NCBI GenBank assembly: GCA_035487295.1
Contig: DATHMH010000014.1
Location: forward strand, 124,001-188,000
Direction of reading: 5' to 3'
DNA length: 64,000 nt
Source of the DNA: QIAW01 sp035487295
GTDB lineage: Bacteria; Acidobacteriota; Terriglobia; Terriglobales; Acidobacteriaceae
Shown here one piece after another: positions 26,947 to 35,967 of the stretch. The notes beneath the pieces are model-generated. The model saw nothing but the letters and a program-made list of their open reading frames with translations. It had not been told where the DNA came from and made no database searches. Both the position numbers and the translations under genes were made by a program. Within the stretch, counting starts at the first letter, position 1. Each line of letters starts with the position of its first letter.

Positions 26947-27666
26947 CTACAGGTGCGAGATGATCTTGCGTCCGAGATCCGCTCCGCGCGTGCGCGCATC
27001 AGGAACGTAAGTCATATCCAGGTAGATCAGGTTATTCCCTTTGAGCACATAAAAGGCGTGGCCAAAGGAGCCGATCATGGCGTGATCGCCGACGTCCGGC
27101 ACATCCTCAAAACCCGGGACCGGAGATATGGCGGCGCGAGTCGCTGACCAGTTCGCGCTCTCGAAGTTGCGCTGCACGGTGAAAGAAAACACGCGTCCGT
27201 CTTTGTCGGGCTGTGACAGGCCGAAGGTTTTTACCACGCCTTCCAGCTGGTTGGGATCTTTCAATAGCTGCAGCGGGTTATCAATTTTCTGCTGTGGGCG
27301 TTTGGAGGCTTCTTCCGACTGCTTGCGCGTCTGTTCCATCGCCAGCTTCTGCAATTGCGCGAAAGCTTCAGGAGTGCTGTAGTAGGCGCACCCAGGCTCC
27401 GAGCCTTCCATAATCTCGGCACTTTTCTGGATCGTTACACCCAGCACTACTTGCAGATCCTCCTTCGAAAGCAGGCCGCAAGAGTTACCCTGGTCTACCT
27501 TGACTTGCGCCGGCGAGCTGCCGGTGATGGCCCCGGTGTACCCCGTGATCTTGTTCTTCGCCCAATGCACGCCATAGAAAATTCCGGCGGCTGCCATTGC
27601 AAACAACACCAGCAGGATGCAGCCTGTAATCACCAGTGCTTTAAAACATCCGGACTTCTCGGCCAT
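26947..27666 (-). CDS. single-pass membrane protein of unknown function
   Basis: 239 residues. A transmembrane helix is at about residues 9-32 (ALVITGCILLVLFAMAAAGIF), followed by an extracytoplasmic domain with two Cys (NSCGLLSKEDLQVVLG and GSEPGCAYYSTPEAF) and a mixed alpha/beta C-terminal part. The layout resembles small DUF3558-like exported proteins, but I cannot assign a family. GGAGG precedes the ATG. It lies 97 bp upstream of trmFO on the same strand. Confidence 0.7.
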   Translation of the reverse strand: MAEKSGCFKALVITGCILLVLFAMAAAGIFYGVHWAKNKITGYTGAITGSSPAQVKVDQGNSCGLLSKEDLQVVLGVTIQKSAEIMEGSEPGCAYYSTPEAFAQLQKLAMEQTRKQSEEASKRPQQKIDNPLQLLKDPNQLEGVVKTFGLSQPDKDGRVFSFTVQRNFESANWSATRAAISPVPGFEDVPDVGDHAMIGSFGHAFYVLKGNNLIYLDMTYVPDARTRGADLGRKIISHL

Positions 27667-27814
27667 AGGACCTCCACAAAACGGCCTCCATTGTACTCTC
27701 GATCAAACCAGCGGAGGCTTTCTATTGGAGAAATGGTGAAGGAACTCGTGAAACTGTATCAGCGACTGGCTGTGGAGAACCTTCGGACGGGAAGACTTGA
27801 TAAGGACACAAGCT

Positions 27815-28294
27815 TTAACCAAGGCAGGCAAGTTTTTTCAGCGCTTCGCCTTCCACGCGCATCGCAAGCCACTGCTTCATAACCTGGGCTCCGAGCGACT
27901 CATAGAATTTGATGGAAGGGGTGTTCCAGTCGAGCACCTGCCACTGGTAGCGTCCGCATTTTTGCTTCACTGCAATCTTTGCCAAGTGGACCAATAAAGC
28001 TTTGCCGATTCCTTTGCCGCGAAATTCCGGATACACAAACAGGTCTTCCAGATACACACCCGGCCGTCCCACCCACGTCGAATAGTTGTAAAACCAGAGC
28101 GCAAAGCCGGCAGGCTTCTTATCCCACTCGGCGATGACGCAGTGGAACCTGGGTTTCCGCCCGAAGCCGTCGCGAAGAATATCTCGCCTGGTGAGCACGG
28201 CAGCTTCGGGCGCGCGCTCGTATTCCGCCAGCGCACGGACCATGGCAACAATCAATGCTGCATCTTTGCGGGTGGCAGGACGAATTCTCAGCAT
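27815..28294 (-). CDS. GNAT N-acetyltransferase (diamine acetyltransferase-like)
   Basis: 159 residues from the ATG at 28294; an open frame reaches 28378 but that part overlaps a dispersed CGCGGAT repeat. The acetyl-CoA loop is VYPEFRGKGIGKALL. YLEDLFV before it and WNTPSIKFYESLGA after it match the spermidine/diamine acetyltransferase branch of GNAT. Likely substrate is a polyamine or related amine (family inference). No close functional neighbour. Confidence 0.85.
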   Translation of the reverse strand: MLRIRPATRKDAALIVAMVRALAEYERAPEAAVLTRRDILRDGFGRKPRFHCVIAEWDKKPAGFALWFYNYSTWVGRPGVYLEDLFVYPEFRGKGIGKALLVHLAKIAVKQKCGRYQWQVLDWNTPSIKFYESLGAQVMKQWLAMRVEGEALKKLACLG

Positions 28295-28452
28295 GTTGAA
28301 GAATTTTCGCCGCGGATGAACGCGGATAAACGCAGATTTTGATCGTTTACGATTGCCCGCAGCCCCGAGCCAGTACATGGCATTTGGCGCTCAAAACGCG
28401 GCGGGCTTTATTATTATATCGGTTCAGAAACTTTCATCAGCACGGAGACATC

Positions 28453-29001
28453 ATGGCACGCATCAGCTACGTTGAACCCACCCAGGCCCAGCCTGAAGTC
28501 CAGGAAATTTATGAGAAGACCCTCAAAGGCAAACCCACCAGCACCCAGAAAGCCCTGGCCCACCGCCCGGAGCTGCTCAAGAATTTTCTGGCTTTTTATG
28601 CCAGCGTTGGCCGCAAGCTTGATTCCAACAGCACTGTGGGCCGCAGGCTCTACGAACTGGTGTACATCCGGGTCTCTATGATCAACCAATGCCATTACTG
28701 TATGCAGCACCACCTGTCGTCATCCCAGCGCGCCGGACTAACACCCGAAGACTGGAAGGCGCTGAAAAATCCCGCGACATCATCATTCACAGACAAGGAA
28801 AAAGCCGCGCTGGCCTTCGCGGAAAAGCTCACGCGCTCGCCGCACGATATCAGCGACGCCGACATCTCAGCACTCAAGCCGCACTTCAACGACGGTGAAA
28901 TTGTTGATCTGGATATGTTGATCGGCTTGGCAAACCTGACCAATCGCCTTACCGACCCGCTGGGGATGGATCTGGAATTTCCCGCTATCGCGATTGAGTA
29001 G
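28453..29001 (+). CDS. AhpD-like carboxymuconolactone decarboxylase-family protein
   Basis: 182 residues from the ATG at 28453, with GGAG upstream; the longer frame to 28339 is not supported. NQCHYCMQHH supplies the CxxCxxxH redox motif of AhpD-type alkylhydroperoxidases, inside a helical domain starting MARISYVEP. Predicted cytoplasmic peroxidase-related protein using the Cys pair. No ahpC partner is nearby. Confidence 0.85.
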   Translation: MARISYVEPTQAQPEVQEIYEKTLKGKPTSTQKALAHRPELLKNFLAFYASVGRKLDSNSTVGRRLYELVYIRVSMINQCHYCMQHHLSSSQRAGLTPEDWKALKNPATSSFTDKEKAALAFAEKLTRSPHDISDADISALKPHFNDGEIVDLDMLIGLANLTNRLTDPLGMDLEFPAIAIE

Positions 29002-29024
29002 ACCTTATGGCCAACCCAACTGCC

Positions 29025-29267
29025 TTAGCGGGTCATGAGCCAGAGGCGTCCGGTCTCAATCAGAGCCAGCATGACACCCACCGCAAAATACATATTGCGT
29101 GACTGGTTTTCTGTAGGCAGCGGCGGGCGCGGCAATCCCCGGGCATGGAACAGCGCCGCCAGGGCGCGCTCCTGTTGCAACATGAAATCGGCAATCGGGC
29201 GGTGAAACAGGGCTATTCCCACCCCCAAGCCCATGCCGAAGATAAGTTGAAAGAGTTGGAACGACAT
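29025..29267 (-). CDS. small two-helix membrane protein
   Basis: 80 residues with a hydrophobic N-terminal helix (FQLIFGMGLGVGIALF) and a C-terminal one (MYFAVGVMLALIETGRLWL) around a charged Pro-rich loop. No family recognised. The ribosome-binding site is weak. It is convergent with the AhpD-like gene. Confidence 0.5.
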   Translation of the reverse strand: MSFQLFQLIFGMGLGVGIALFHRPIADFMLQQERALAALFHARGLPRPPLPTENQSRNMYFAVGVMLALIETGRLWLMTR

Positions 29268-29324
29268 TGCCCACGATGCTAATTTCCCGCCAGCTCAGCC
29301 TCAATAGGTGAAAAAACTTAGTCA

Positions 29325-29353
29325 GTTACAAGCTGCAAGTTACAAACTACAAG
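29325..29353. repeat. dispersed AAGTTACAAGCT-type repeat
   Basis: GTTACAAGCTGCAAGTTACA continuing to AACTACAAGG. It is the closest relative of 6775-6801 in this window, and lies in the gap before the zinc-ribbon gene. Confidence 0.65.
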
Positions 29354-29473
29354 GAAAGCAAGCTGTGAAATGCCTATCCCGCTAACGCGAGACCACTGCA
29401 TAAACGATTCAATTCCCTACAATAATCAGGCGGCAATGTTTTATGGTGCTAGAATAGGGAATGATTCTCCGGT

Positions 29474-30304
29474 GTGCTTCGCATGCATCCTGATCTGGAA
29501 AGACTGAAGTCGCTGCAAGACGTTGATCGGGAGATCCAACGCCTCAACGATGAAATTGCCACTCTCCCCCGGCGCGTGGCTGATGTAGAAGCCAAACTGG
29601 CAGCCGCCAAAGGCCAGATCGAGCAGGAAAAAACCAGGATCAAACAGAACGACGCTGCCAAGCGCAGCTTCGAATCAGAAATCCAGTCGCAGCAGCAAAA
29701 AATCTCCAAATATCGCGAGCAATCGCTGGATGTAAAAACCAACGAGCAATACAAGGCGTTGCTGCACGAAATTGAGTTTGCGGAAAAGGAGATCCGCGAG
29801 CACGAGGAAAAGATCCTGGTCACGATGGTAGAGGCGGAAACGCACGAGAAGAGCCTCAAGGCGGCCGAAGCCGAGTTCAAGACGCAGGGCGTCGCCATTG
29901 AGAAAGAAAAGGCCGAGGTCCGCGCCCGCAGCGAGCAGGACGAAAAAGCGCTGGCCGAATGGCAAAGCAAGCGGCAGGAGCTGCGCGGCGGAATCTCGGC
30001 GTCAACCCTGGAACACTACGACCGCATTCTGCCGGCGCGCAAGACCGCGCTGGCTGAAGCCATTGGCCAGAAGTGTGCGGCCTGCAACGTGATGTTGCGC
30101 CCGCAAAAATACGACGAGATTAAGACTAATTCCCAAATCATGACGTGCGACTCGTGCAGTCGTATTCTGTTTTACGATCCATCCCACGAGCCTCCCCCGG
30201 CACCGGCCAAGCCGGCACGCAAACGAAAGTCCAAGTCAGAACCGACAGATGCGGCGGCAGAAGAGAGCGCCGTCGAAACCGATCGAACTCCGGTAAGTCC
30301 CTAG
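29474..30304 (+). CDS. coiled-coil protein with C4 zinc ribbon
   Basis: 276 residues. A long heptad-rich coiled coil occupies about residues 10-170 (LQDVDREIQRLNDEIATLPR). The zinc ribbon follows with CAAC and CDSC about 22 residues apart, then a Lys/Pro/Ala-rich tail. It matches the C4-type zinc-ribbon (DUF164-like) family, usually annotated as a nucleic-acid-binding protein of unknown role. The start is GTG 29474 or ATG 29483; neither has a clear Shine-Dalgarno. The downstream TPR gene begins 41 bp after the stop and may be cotranscribed. Confidence 0.8.
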   Translation: MLRMHPDLERLKSLQDVDREIQRLNDEIATLPRRVADVEAKLAAAKGQIEQEKTRIKQNDAAKRSFESEIQSQQQKISKYREQSLDVKTNEQYKALLHEIEFAEKEIREHEEKILVTMVEAETHEKSLKAAEAEFKTQGVAIEKEKAEVRARSEQDEKALAEWQSKRQELRGGISASTLEHYDRILPARKTALAEAIGQKCAACNVMLRPQKYDEIKTNSQIMTCDSCSRILFYDPSHEPPPAPAKPARKRKSKSEPTDAAAEESAVETDRTPVSP

Positions 30305-30345
30305 ATAGACTTCTTTTCTGTCGCAAGGTAGAAAAGGGAGAGCAT

Positions 30346-31491
30346 ATGTTACGGCGTCTTAGTCTTGTGTCTCTTGCCTGCCTGGTCCCGCTCGGTGCGC
30401 TGGCACAACGTTTCCCCGGCCTTCCCAAGAACTCCAACCCCTGCCAGTTGGAAATACGCGTTGCCTATGAAGACGACCATCCGGCAGAGCGAATGCTGCA
30501 GGTCGAGCTTCTTGCCGGTAACGGCGGGATTATGGGCCAAAGCTTCACCGACGACCGCGGCATGGTCACTTTTCAGGTAACCGGCGGCGGAAATTTTCGG
30601 GTGCGGATCACCGGTACCGATATTGCCGAGACCACGTCATCTTTTTTCTCCATCGACGACCGTGAACTCAGTCATATCGAATACGTCAACGTGCACCGCG
30701 TGGAATCACAATCGAATGCGCCCACCGGGCCCGGCGGCACGGTTTCGGTAGCCGATCTTAACGTTCCAGCTGCTGCCGCTAAAGAGTTCAGGAAGGGAAA
30801 CGAAGCGCTGGATAAGAACGACCTGGTTGAGGCGCGAAAGCGATTCGACAAAGCTATCCAGATCTATCCTTCGTATGCTTCCGCTTTCTTCGGTATAGGC
30901 GTGGTGGAGTTTAAGTCGGGTGACCGGCAGAAGGCACGCGAGGCCTTTGAAAAGACCGTCGCCCTGAACGATCATTTTGTTCCGGCATATTTCAACCTGG
31001 CAAGAATGGCGGCTGCAGACTCCGACTACAAGCGGGCTGCGGAATTATTGAGCAAGGCCAGCACGGCTGACCCTGTAAATCCCGAGGGGCTGCTGCTGAC
31101 CGCGCAGGTTGACCTGCTGCTCCATGACTCCGATGGCGCCATACAATGCGCCAAGCGGCTGCACTCCATGCCGCACCAGGCTTATGCGGTGGTCCATTAC
31201 ATTGCCGCCCGCGCCTATCTTAGTAAACATATGCCCAACGAAGCTGCCGCCGAGTACAAACAATTTCTAGAAGAGGCGCCTCAGGACCCAAAAGCGCCCA
31301 AAGTCCGTGATGAACTCGCGGCGCTGACGAAATTCCAGAGCGAGAAGGCCCTGGCCTCCCGGGATGCGCAAAAACCAGATGCCCAAAAACCACCGGATGC
31401 GGACGACGCGCCAGAGCCGCCTGATTCGCCTGATCCGCCAGACCAGCAATCACCTAAGGCGCCACAACCCGAACAACAAGCAACCCACTAG
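30346..31491 (+). CDS. secreted TPR-repeat protein
   Basis: 381 residues from the ATG at 30346, with GGGAG upstream. Signal peptide is about 1-21 (LSLVSLACLVPLGALAQ). A carboxypeptidase-regulatory-like beta domain (about 35-110) has QSFTDDRGMVTFQVTGGG. Three to four TPR units follow (about 145-320; for example NEALDKNDLVEARKRFDKAI), and the end is a Pro/Asp-rich tail. Likely periplasmic scaffold. Its end abuts the RlmI-type gene. Confidence 0.82.
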   Translation: MLRRLSLVSLACLVPLGALAQRFPGLPKNSNPCQLEIRVAYEDDHPAERMLQVELLAGNGGIMGQSFTDDRGMVTFQVTGGGNFRVRITGTDIAETTSSFFSIDDRELSHIEYVNVHRVESQSNAPTGPGGTVSVADLNVPAAAAKEFRKGNEALDKNDLVEARKRFDKAIQIYPSYASAFFGIGVVEFKSGDRQKAREAFEKTVALNDHFVPAYFNLARMAAADSDYKRAAELLSKASTADPVNPEGLLLTAQVDLLLHDSDGAIQCAKRLHSMPHQAYAVVHYIAARAYLSKHMPNEAAAEYKQFLEEAPQDPKAPKVRDELAALTKFQSEKALASRDAQKPDAQKPPDADDAPEPPDSPDPPDQQSPKAPQPEQQATH

Positions 31492-31559
31492 AGCCTATCG
31501 CTGCCCACGCCAAAGTTAGAATCTCGCCCCGCGCCGCCTCCCGGCTGCGGCAAGGCCAC

Positions 31560-32717
31560 GTGTGGGTCTACCGCTCGGAAATCATCGGGGAAAATTCCTC
31601 TCCGCGTCTGCTTTCTCCTGGCGCCCTGGTGCACGTTGAGAACGAACGCGGCAAATTTCTGGGGAGCATGCTGTACAGCAGCTCCTCGCAAATCGCCTTA
31701 CGCAAGCTGACAGGCGAACGCCTTGAGACCGAGCGGGAGCTATTGGACTTGGTGCGGCTGCGGGTGCGCGATGCCTTGAGCTATCGCGAACGGCTCCTTC
31801 AATCAGAAGGCAGCAACGCCGCCCGCCTCATCTTCAGCGAAGCCGATGGCCTGCCGGGACTCATTGTGGACCGCTACAACGATGTTCTGTCTCTCCATAG
31901 CCAGACCCAGGCCATGGACCGCGCTGAGATCAAGCAGGCCATCATTACGGAACTACAGGCCCAGCTTGCGCCGAGAGGGGTGGCGCACATTGTGGAAAGG
32001 GTTGAGCCGCACATCCGAGAGCTGGAACAGTTGCCGGCGGCGGAAAACCATCTGTTGTGGGGCGAGAGGACTTCAACCCAATACGTGTTGAATGGCGTCC
32101 GCTTTCACTATGATGCGCTGAGCGGACAAAAAACCGGCGCCTTCCTCGACCAGCGGGAAAATTACGCAGCCGCCGAAAAATACGCCCATGGCAAAGCGCT
32201 CGACGTCTTCTGTTACCAGGGTGGGTTCGCACTGCATCTCGCGCGCGCCTGCGCTGAAGTGACCGCGCTCGATAGCTCGCGTCCGGCGCTGGAAGTTGCC
32301 GAAGATAACGAAAAACTCAATCACGGCCAAAACCGGCCCGCCATTGAGTGGATCGAGGCCAACGCATTCGACTTTCTCAAAGACTATTCTGCCGCGGGCC
32401 AACAATATGACACGATTATTCTCGATCCGCCAGCCTTCGCCAAAAGTAAACGGCATCTCGAGACCGCGCTGCGCGGATACAAAGAACTCAACCTCCGCGC
32501 CGTGAAGATGTTGCGCCCGGGCGGAGTGCTGGTCACATGCTCCTGCTCGTATCACGTAAGCGAGCAGGATTTTATCCAGATGCTGACCGCGGCCGCCGTA
32601 GATGCCGGCAGCGCGCTCCGTTTGCTTGAGATTCGCACCCAGTCCAAAGACCATCCCATCGTTCTGGGCATCCCTGAAACTCACTACCTCAAGTGCATGA
32701 TCTGCACCGTGCGATAA
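31560..32717 (+). CDS. RlmI-type 23S rRNA (cytosine-C5) methyltransferase, start uncertain
   Basis: At least 385 residues. An N-terminal PUA domain is followed by a linker and a Rossmann methyltransferase domain with LDVFCYQGGFALHLA, DPPAFAKSK and TCSCSYHVS. Homologues such as E. coli RlmI begin about 18 residues before the first usual start here (GTG 31560). The upstream frame does encode matching residues (RISPRAASRLRQGHVWVY), but between the preceding in-frame stop at 31455 and 31560 there is no ATG, GTG or TTG. A non-standard start such as ATC at 31497, or a sequence error, is possible. Substrate by family: cytosine in 23S rRNA. Confidence 0.85.
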   Translation: MWVYRSEIIGENSSPRLLSPGALVHVENERGKFLGSMLYSSSSQIALRKLTGERLETERELLDLVRLRVRDALSYRERLLQSEGSNAARLIFSEADGLPGLIVDRYNDVLSLHSQTQAMDRAEIKQAIITELQAQLAPRGVAHIVERVEPHIRELEQLPAAENHLLWGERTSTQYVLNGVRFHYDALSGQKTGAFLDQRENYAAAEKYAHGKALDVFCYQGGFALHLARACAEVTALDSSRPALEVAEDNEKLNHGQNRPAIEWIEANAFDFLKDYSAAGQQYDTIILDPPAFAKSKRHLETALRGYKELNLRAVKMLRPGGVLVTCSCSYHVSEQDFIQMLTAAAVDAGSALRLLEIRTQSKDHPIVLGIPETHYLKCMICTVR

Positions 32718-32772
32718 TTTTCATCATCATTGTGGAAGAGCGGTTCGATTGTGCCGAGCCGTACCTATTGGT

Positions 32773-33162
32773 CTACGTTCTCGTACCGAACGCCGGATTG
32801 GCAAGTATGATCCCAATGCCCGCCACCTGCAGCACCAGCTTGGTTGCCGCCAGCAGACCGCCGAATCCTCCAGGACCCAATACCACGTCTGCCAAAGCCG
32901 GCATCCATGATATTCCCACGACCGTCAGCACCTCCAGCATCGTCAGCAGTAGATATACGACGCGTGCCCAGGCGCGGCCCGCCACCACTTCAGCGGTAAT
33001 GAACCACCAGATCACGAAACCAACCACTGCAAGGATAGGAAGACGGGCGAGAGCAAAGCCAGGGGAGACACGATGCCAGGCCAGCACGGTGGCAACGCCA
33101 TCGAGCACCAATGCCACCCAAAGAAGATTGACGCCTATTCCCGCGCGGTTATGCCGTGCCAT
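32773..33162 (-). CDS. small integral membrane protein
   Basis: 129 residues from the ATG at 33162, preceded by AAGGA. About four hydrophobic helices: VNLLWVALVLDGVATVLAW, LPILAVVGFVIWWFIT, VYLLLTMLEVLTVVGI and LVLQVAGIGIILA. No family-defining motif recognised. It lies downstream of yidC on the same strand with an 89-bp gap. Confidence 0.65.
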   Translation of the reverse strand: MARHNRAGIGVNLLWVALVLDGVATVLAWHRVSPGFALARLPILAVVGFVIWWFITAEVVAGRAWARVVYLLLTMLEVLTVVGISWMPALADVVLGPGGFGGLLAATKLVLQVAGIGIILANPAFGTRT

Positions 33163-33251
33163 TGGTTGTTGGTCCTTTGCAGGGCTCACTCATGTAGAAA
33201 GCATTTTACACATTAGTCCCCGGAACCATTCCATGTTTTGCAGGGTTATTT

Positions 33252-35084
33252 CTATTTGTTCTTCTTGCGCAGGCGTTTGAGTTGCAGTTCCCTGATTTCG
33301 CGGCCCAGGCGTGTCTGGTTCATGGCCCACTGCTGCACCAGTGAGATGAGGTTGCTGGTAGCCCAATAGAGCGCCAGTCCGGCGGCCACGGCCCAGGTCA
33401 TGAAGCCGAACATGAGGGGCATCATGATGTTCATCATGCGGCGCTGGGCGGCGTCGATGCCCGGCTGCGGCGTTGCGCGCTGCACGATGACCATGGAGAT
33501 GATGGTGAGCACGGGCAAGAGATGCCAGGGATCAGGGGCGCTCATGTCGTGAATCCACAGCCAGCCCGCCTGGCGCAGCTCGACCGTATTGGCCAGCACT
33601 GCATAAAACGCATACAGAATGGGAAGCTGCAACAGCAGCGGTAAACAACCGCTATACATATTCACGCCCTCGGTCTTGTACAGCGCCATGAGCTCCTGCT
33701 GCTTCTGCTGTTGCTTCTCCTGGTCGCGCAGGCCGTACTTCTCATATTTCTTGTTGATGGTCTGCACCAGCGGCTGGATCTTCTGCATCTTGAGCGAAGT
33801 TTTCATCTGGGTGAGACGCAGGGGCAGGAAAACCAGATTGATGATGAAGGTCAGCACGACGATGGCCCATCCCCAGTTTGGAACCAGGTGGTCATGCGTC
33901 CAGTTGAGCGCGCGGAAGAGCAACTTGGCAAACCAGCCGAAGGTTCCAAAATCAATGACTCCTTCGAGGTTGGATCCCGTGCCCGGTTCGCCGTTCAAGC
34001 CATAGGAACGCACCGAATCGAGCACATCCACGGCTTTAGGACCGACGAAAAGCTCCGCCTGGGTGGTTCCGCTGGAATTAGCCACTCCGAGGCCCAACGC
34101 GTGCACGACCTCTTTCTCCGTCGCTTTAGGGTTGCTTGGGTCTTTAGGAATCTCAAGCGGCTGGTGCAGCGTCATCATCATGGATGACTGCGGATTCGCC
34201 GGCATGAAGACCGCGGCAAAGTATTGGTCGGTGACCCCCGCCCAGTTAAACGGGCCGGGGATGGTGTTGCCGTCCGAGACCCAGGAGTTCGCCTTGAAAA
34301 AGTGCTTCTCGAATGCCGCTTGTCTCTGGATGCCCTCCGGTGCTTGCCACACCATGCGTCCGGTGGCATAGCCGGCAGGCGTCTGTTGGTCTCCCAGTGA
34401 GCAGGGCCACACAGGATATGCCAGCACTGGTTGCCCGTTTCGGGTGACCGAGGTCTCAACCTTCAGCACGTAGGAATGATCAAAACTGAAACGCTTGTGA
34501 ACAACGACATCCTGATCAGCGTAATCGAAAGTAAGACTGTGGGGTGCATCCAGGTGAAGAACGGGAGCGCTGTCCTTCTTCACGTCGAGGCTTTGCGCGC
34601 CGCGGCTGCTCTCTTTCTCATCGCTTCCCGTAATGTAGAGCGCATCGTTCAGCCTCTTGCGCAGCTCGGCATCGTAGGTCCACAGTGAGAGCGGCAACCC
34701 CATCTGCGCGGCAGCCGGCGCGTTGACCAGTTCGAGAGGATTGCCTTTGTCGTCCTTGTATTTCTTCAGTGTCCAGGATTTTACCTGCGCCCCGCGATTG
34801 GTGAAAGTAATCTTGTACAGGCCGTTCTCAACCACCGTCTCCGCCTCAGACTGCGCCTGCCTGGTAGCAACAGGGGATTGCGGTGACGGGCCCTTTGCCG
34901 CTGGAGCAGCGCTGGCCGGCTGACTTTGCGTCGCCGGCTGCACGGGCTGCTGGGGAGGCTGCGGCTGATTTTTTGTGAACAGCGAACTCAGCCCCATGAC
35001 AAGGACGAATGCTAACACCATGTACAACAGGAAGTTCTTGTCGCCCATGGGGCCCTGATCGGGCCGGTGTTGGTATTCAGCCAT
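33252..35084 (-). CDS. yidC: membrane protein insertase YidC
   Basis: 610 residues, the long Gram-negative type. There is an N-terminal helix (NFLLYMVLAFVLVMGLSSLF), a Pro/Gln/Ala-rich linker, and a large periplasmic beta domain (about 85-385). The C-terminal insertase core follows with five helices, including IVVLTFIINLVFLPLRL, the coiled C1 loop and GCLPLLLQLPILYAFYAVL. It inserts inner-membrane proteins with or without Sec. It belongs to the conserved rpmH-rnpA-yidD-yidC cluster beside dnaA. Confidence 0.96.
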   Translation of the reverse strand: MAEYQHRPDQGPMGDKNFLLYMVLAFVLVMGLSSLFTKNQPQPPQQPVQPATQSQPASAAPAAKGPSPQSPVATRQAQSEAETVVENGLYKITFTNRGAQVKSWTLKKYKDDKGNPLELVNAPAAAQMGLPLSLWTYDAELRKRLNDALYITGSDEKESSRGAQSLDVKKDSAPVLHLDAPHSLTFDYADQDVVVHKRFSFDHSYVLKVETSVTRNGQPVLAYPVWPCSLGDQQTPAGYATGRMVWQAPEGIQRQAAFEKHFFKANSWVSDGNTIPGPFNWAGVTDQYFAAVFMPANPQSSMMMTLHQPLEIPKDPSNPKATEKEVVHALGLGVANSSGTTQAELFVGPKAVDVLDSVRSYGLNGEPGTGSNLEGVIDFGTFGWFAKLLFRALNWTHDHLVPNWGWAIVVLTFIINLVFLPLRLTQMKTSLKMQKIQPLVQTINKKYEKYGLRDQEKQQQKQQELMALYKTEGVNMYSGCLPLLLQLPILYAFYAVLANTVELRQAGWLWIHDMSAPDPWHLLPVLTIISMVIVQRATPQPGIDAAQRRMMNIMMPLMFGFMTWAVAAGLALYWATSNLISLVQQWAMNQTRLGREIRELQLKRLRKKNK

Positions 35085-35096
35085 AAAAAGCAGCTC

Positions 35097-35396
35097 TCAG
35101 TTCTCGGCCCTTGGTTGCCAGTGACCAGTGTTTCGCTTGGGATCGCACGATTGCTGCGGAGTTGAATTACATACCCGATGGTCCGCCCATGGAACCGGAT
35201 CGTAACCGCCGCGGGCAAGGGGCTGGCAGCGCAGCAAGCGCCACAGGGCCATCGCGCTCCCGCGAAAAGCGCCGTGGTGCTCCACAGCTTCGGCGGCGTA
35301 CTCAGAGCACGTGGGAACAAAACGGCAGGCGCCGGGAAGCATGGGCGAGACCATCCGCTTGTAAAAACGCAATCCGAGTTGAAGAAGTTTCTTCAT
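35097..35396 (-). CDS. yidD: membrane protein insertion efficiency factor YidD
   Basis: 99 residues. The family core is LRFYKRMVSPMLPGACRFVP, followed by TCSEYAAEAVEHHGAF, with Cys residues and the amphipathic helix. Its start overlaps the rnpA stop by 4 bp, so it is coupled. Usual length is 70-85; here an extra C-terminal tail (about RNTGHWQPRAEN) is encoded by an intergenic-type repeat (about 35090-35135), suggesting the original stop was lost or overwritten. Confidence 0.92.
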   Translation of the reverse strand: MKKLLQLGLRFYKRMVSPMLPGACRFVPTCSEYAAEAVEHHGAFRGSAMALWRLLRCQPLARGGYDPVPWADHRVCNSTPQQSCDPKRNTGHWQPRAEN

Positions 35397-35806
35397 TGCA
35401 AACCGTCAGCTTTCGTTCCGCGGCCCGTGCTCGCCTCAATTTTCACAAACGCCCGCTGCACTTCCTCGGCTAGCTGAGTGAAGGCAGCACCCAGTGCCGT
35501 CTTCTTGGGATTAATCACAACATCCACGGGTGTTGTCAGGCGGAACAGATGCAAGCGCACGGCCTCGCGTACCCTCCGCCGAATGCGATTGCGCACCACC
35601 GCCGGCCCCAGGGCGCGTCCCACAGTGAAGCCCACTCTCGCAGGGCCTTCTGCCTCGGCGGAAGCCCGCGGGCGTCGCAGGAAAAAGACCGTTATGTTGC
35701 CGGAAAAATGTCTCTGCCCGGTCTTGTATACTTTTTCAAAATCGGCGTGCTTGAGGAGGCGTGCCGTTTTGGGAAAACCCTGGATTGGCGCCTGCTTCGC
35801 GCTCAA
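35393..35806 (-). CDS. rnpA: ribonuclease P protein component
   Basis: 137 residues. The RNR motif VVRNRIRRRVREAVRLH and the start FPKTARLLKHADFEKVYKTG are typical. It binds RNase P RNA and assists pre-tRNA 5' maturation. It starts 5 bp after the rpmH stop and overlaps yidD. The C-terminal 20 residues are variable. Confidence 0.94.
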   Translation of the reverse strand: MSAKQAPIQGFPKTARLLKHADFEKVYKTGQRHFSGNITVFFLRRPRASAEAEGPARVGFTVGRALGPAVVRNRIRRRVREAVRLHLFRLTTPVDVVINPKKTALGAAFTQLAEEVQRAFVKIEASTGRGTKADGLQ

Positions 35807-35811
35807 TCTGG

Positions 35812-35967
35812 CTACTCGCGAAAACCGGGCTTTACCGTGACCCGCTTGCGGCCTTTGGCGCGGCGGCGGGAAAGCACGGCCTGTCCGCTCTTGGTCTTCA
35901 TCCGGCTGCGAAAACCGTGTTTTTTCGACCGCCGGCGGCGGCGGGGCTGGAATGTGCGCTTCGGCAT
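35812..35967 (-). CDS. rpmH: 50S ribosomal protein L34
   Basis: 51 residues starting MPKRTFQPRRRRRSKKHGF, with SRMKTKSGQAVLSRRRAKGR and the usual Arg/Lys-rich body. It is slightly longer than the common 44-46 residues because of the tail VTVKPGFRE. First gene of the leftward rpmH-rnpA-yidD-yidC cluster. Confidence 0.95.
   Translation of the reverse strand: MPKRTFQPRRRRRSKKHGFRSRMKTKSGQAVLSRRRAKGRKRVTVKPGFRE

Noticed and set aside
30145..30345. N-terminal extension of the TPR gene
   Set aside because: It overlaps the zinc-ribbon gene, and the signal peptide starts at the ATG at 30346.
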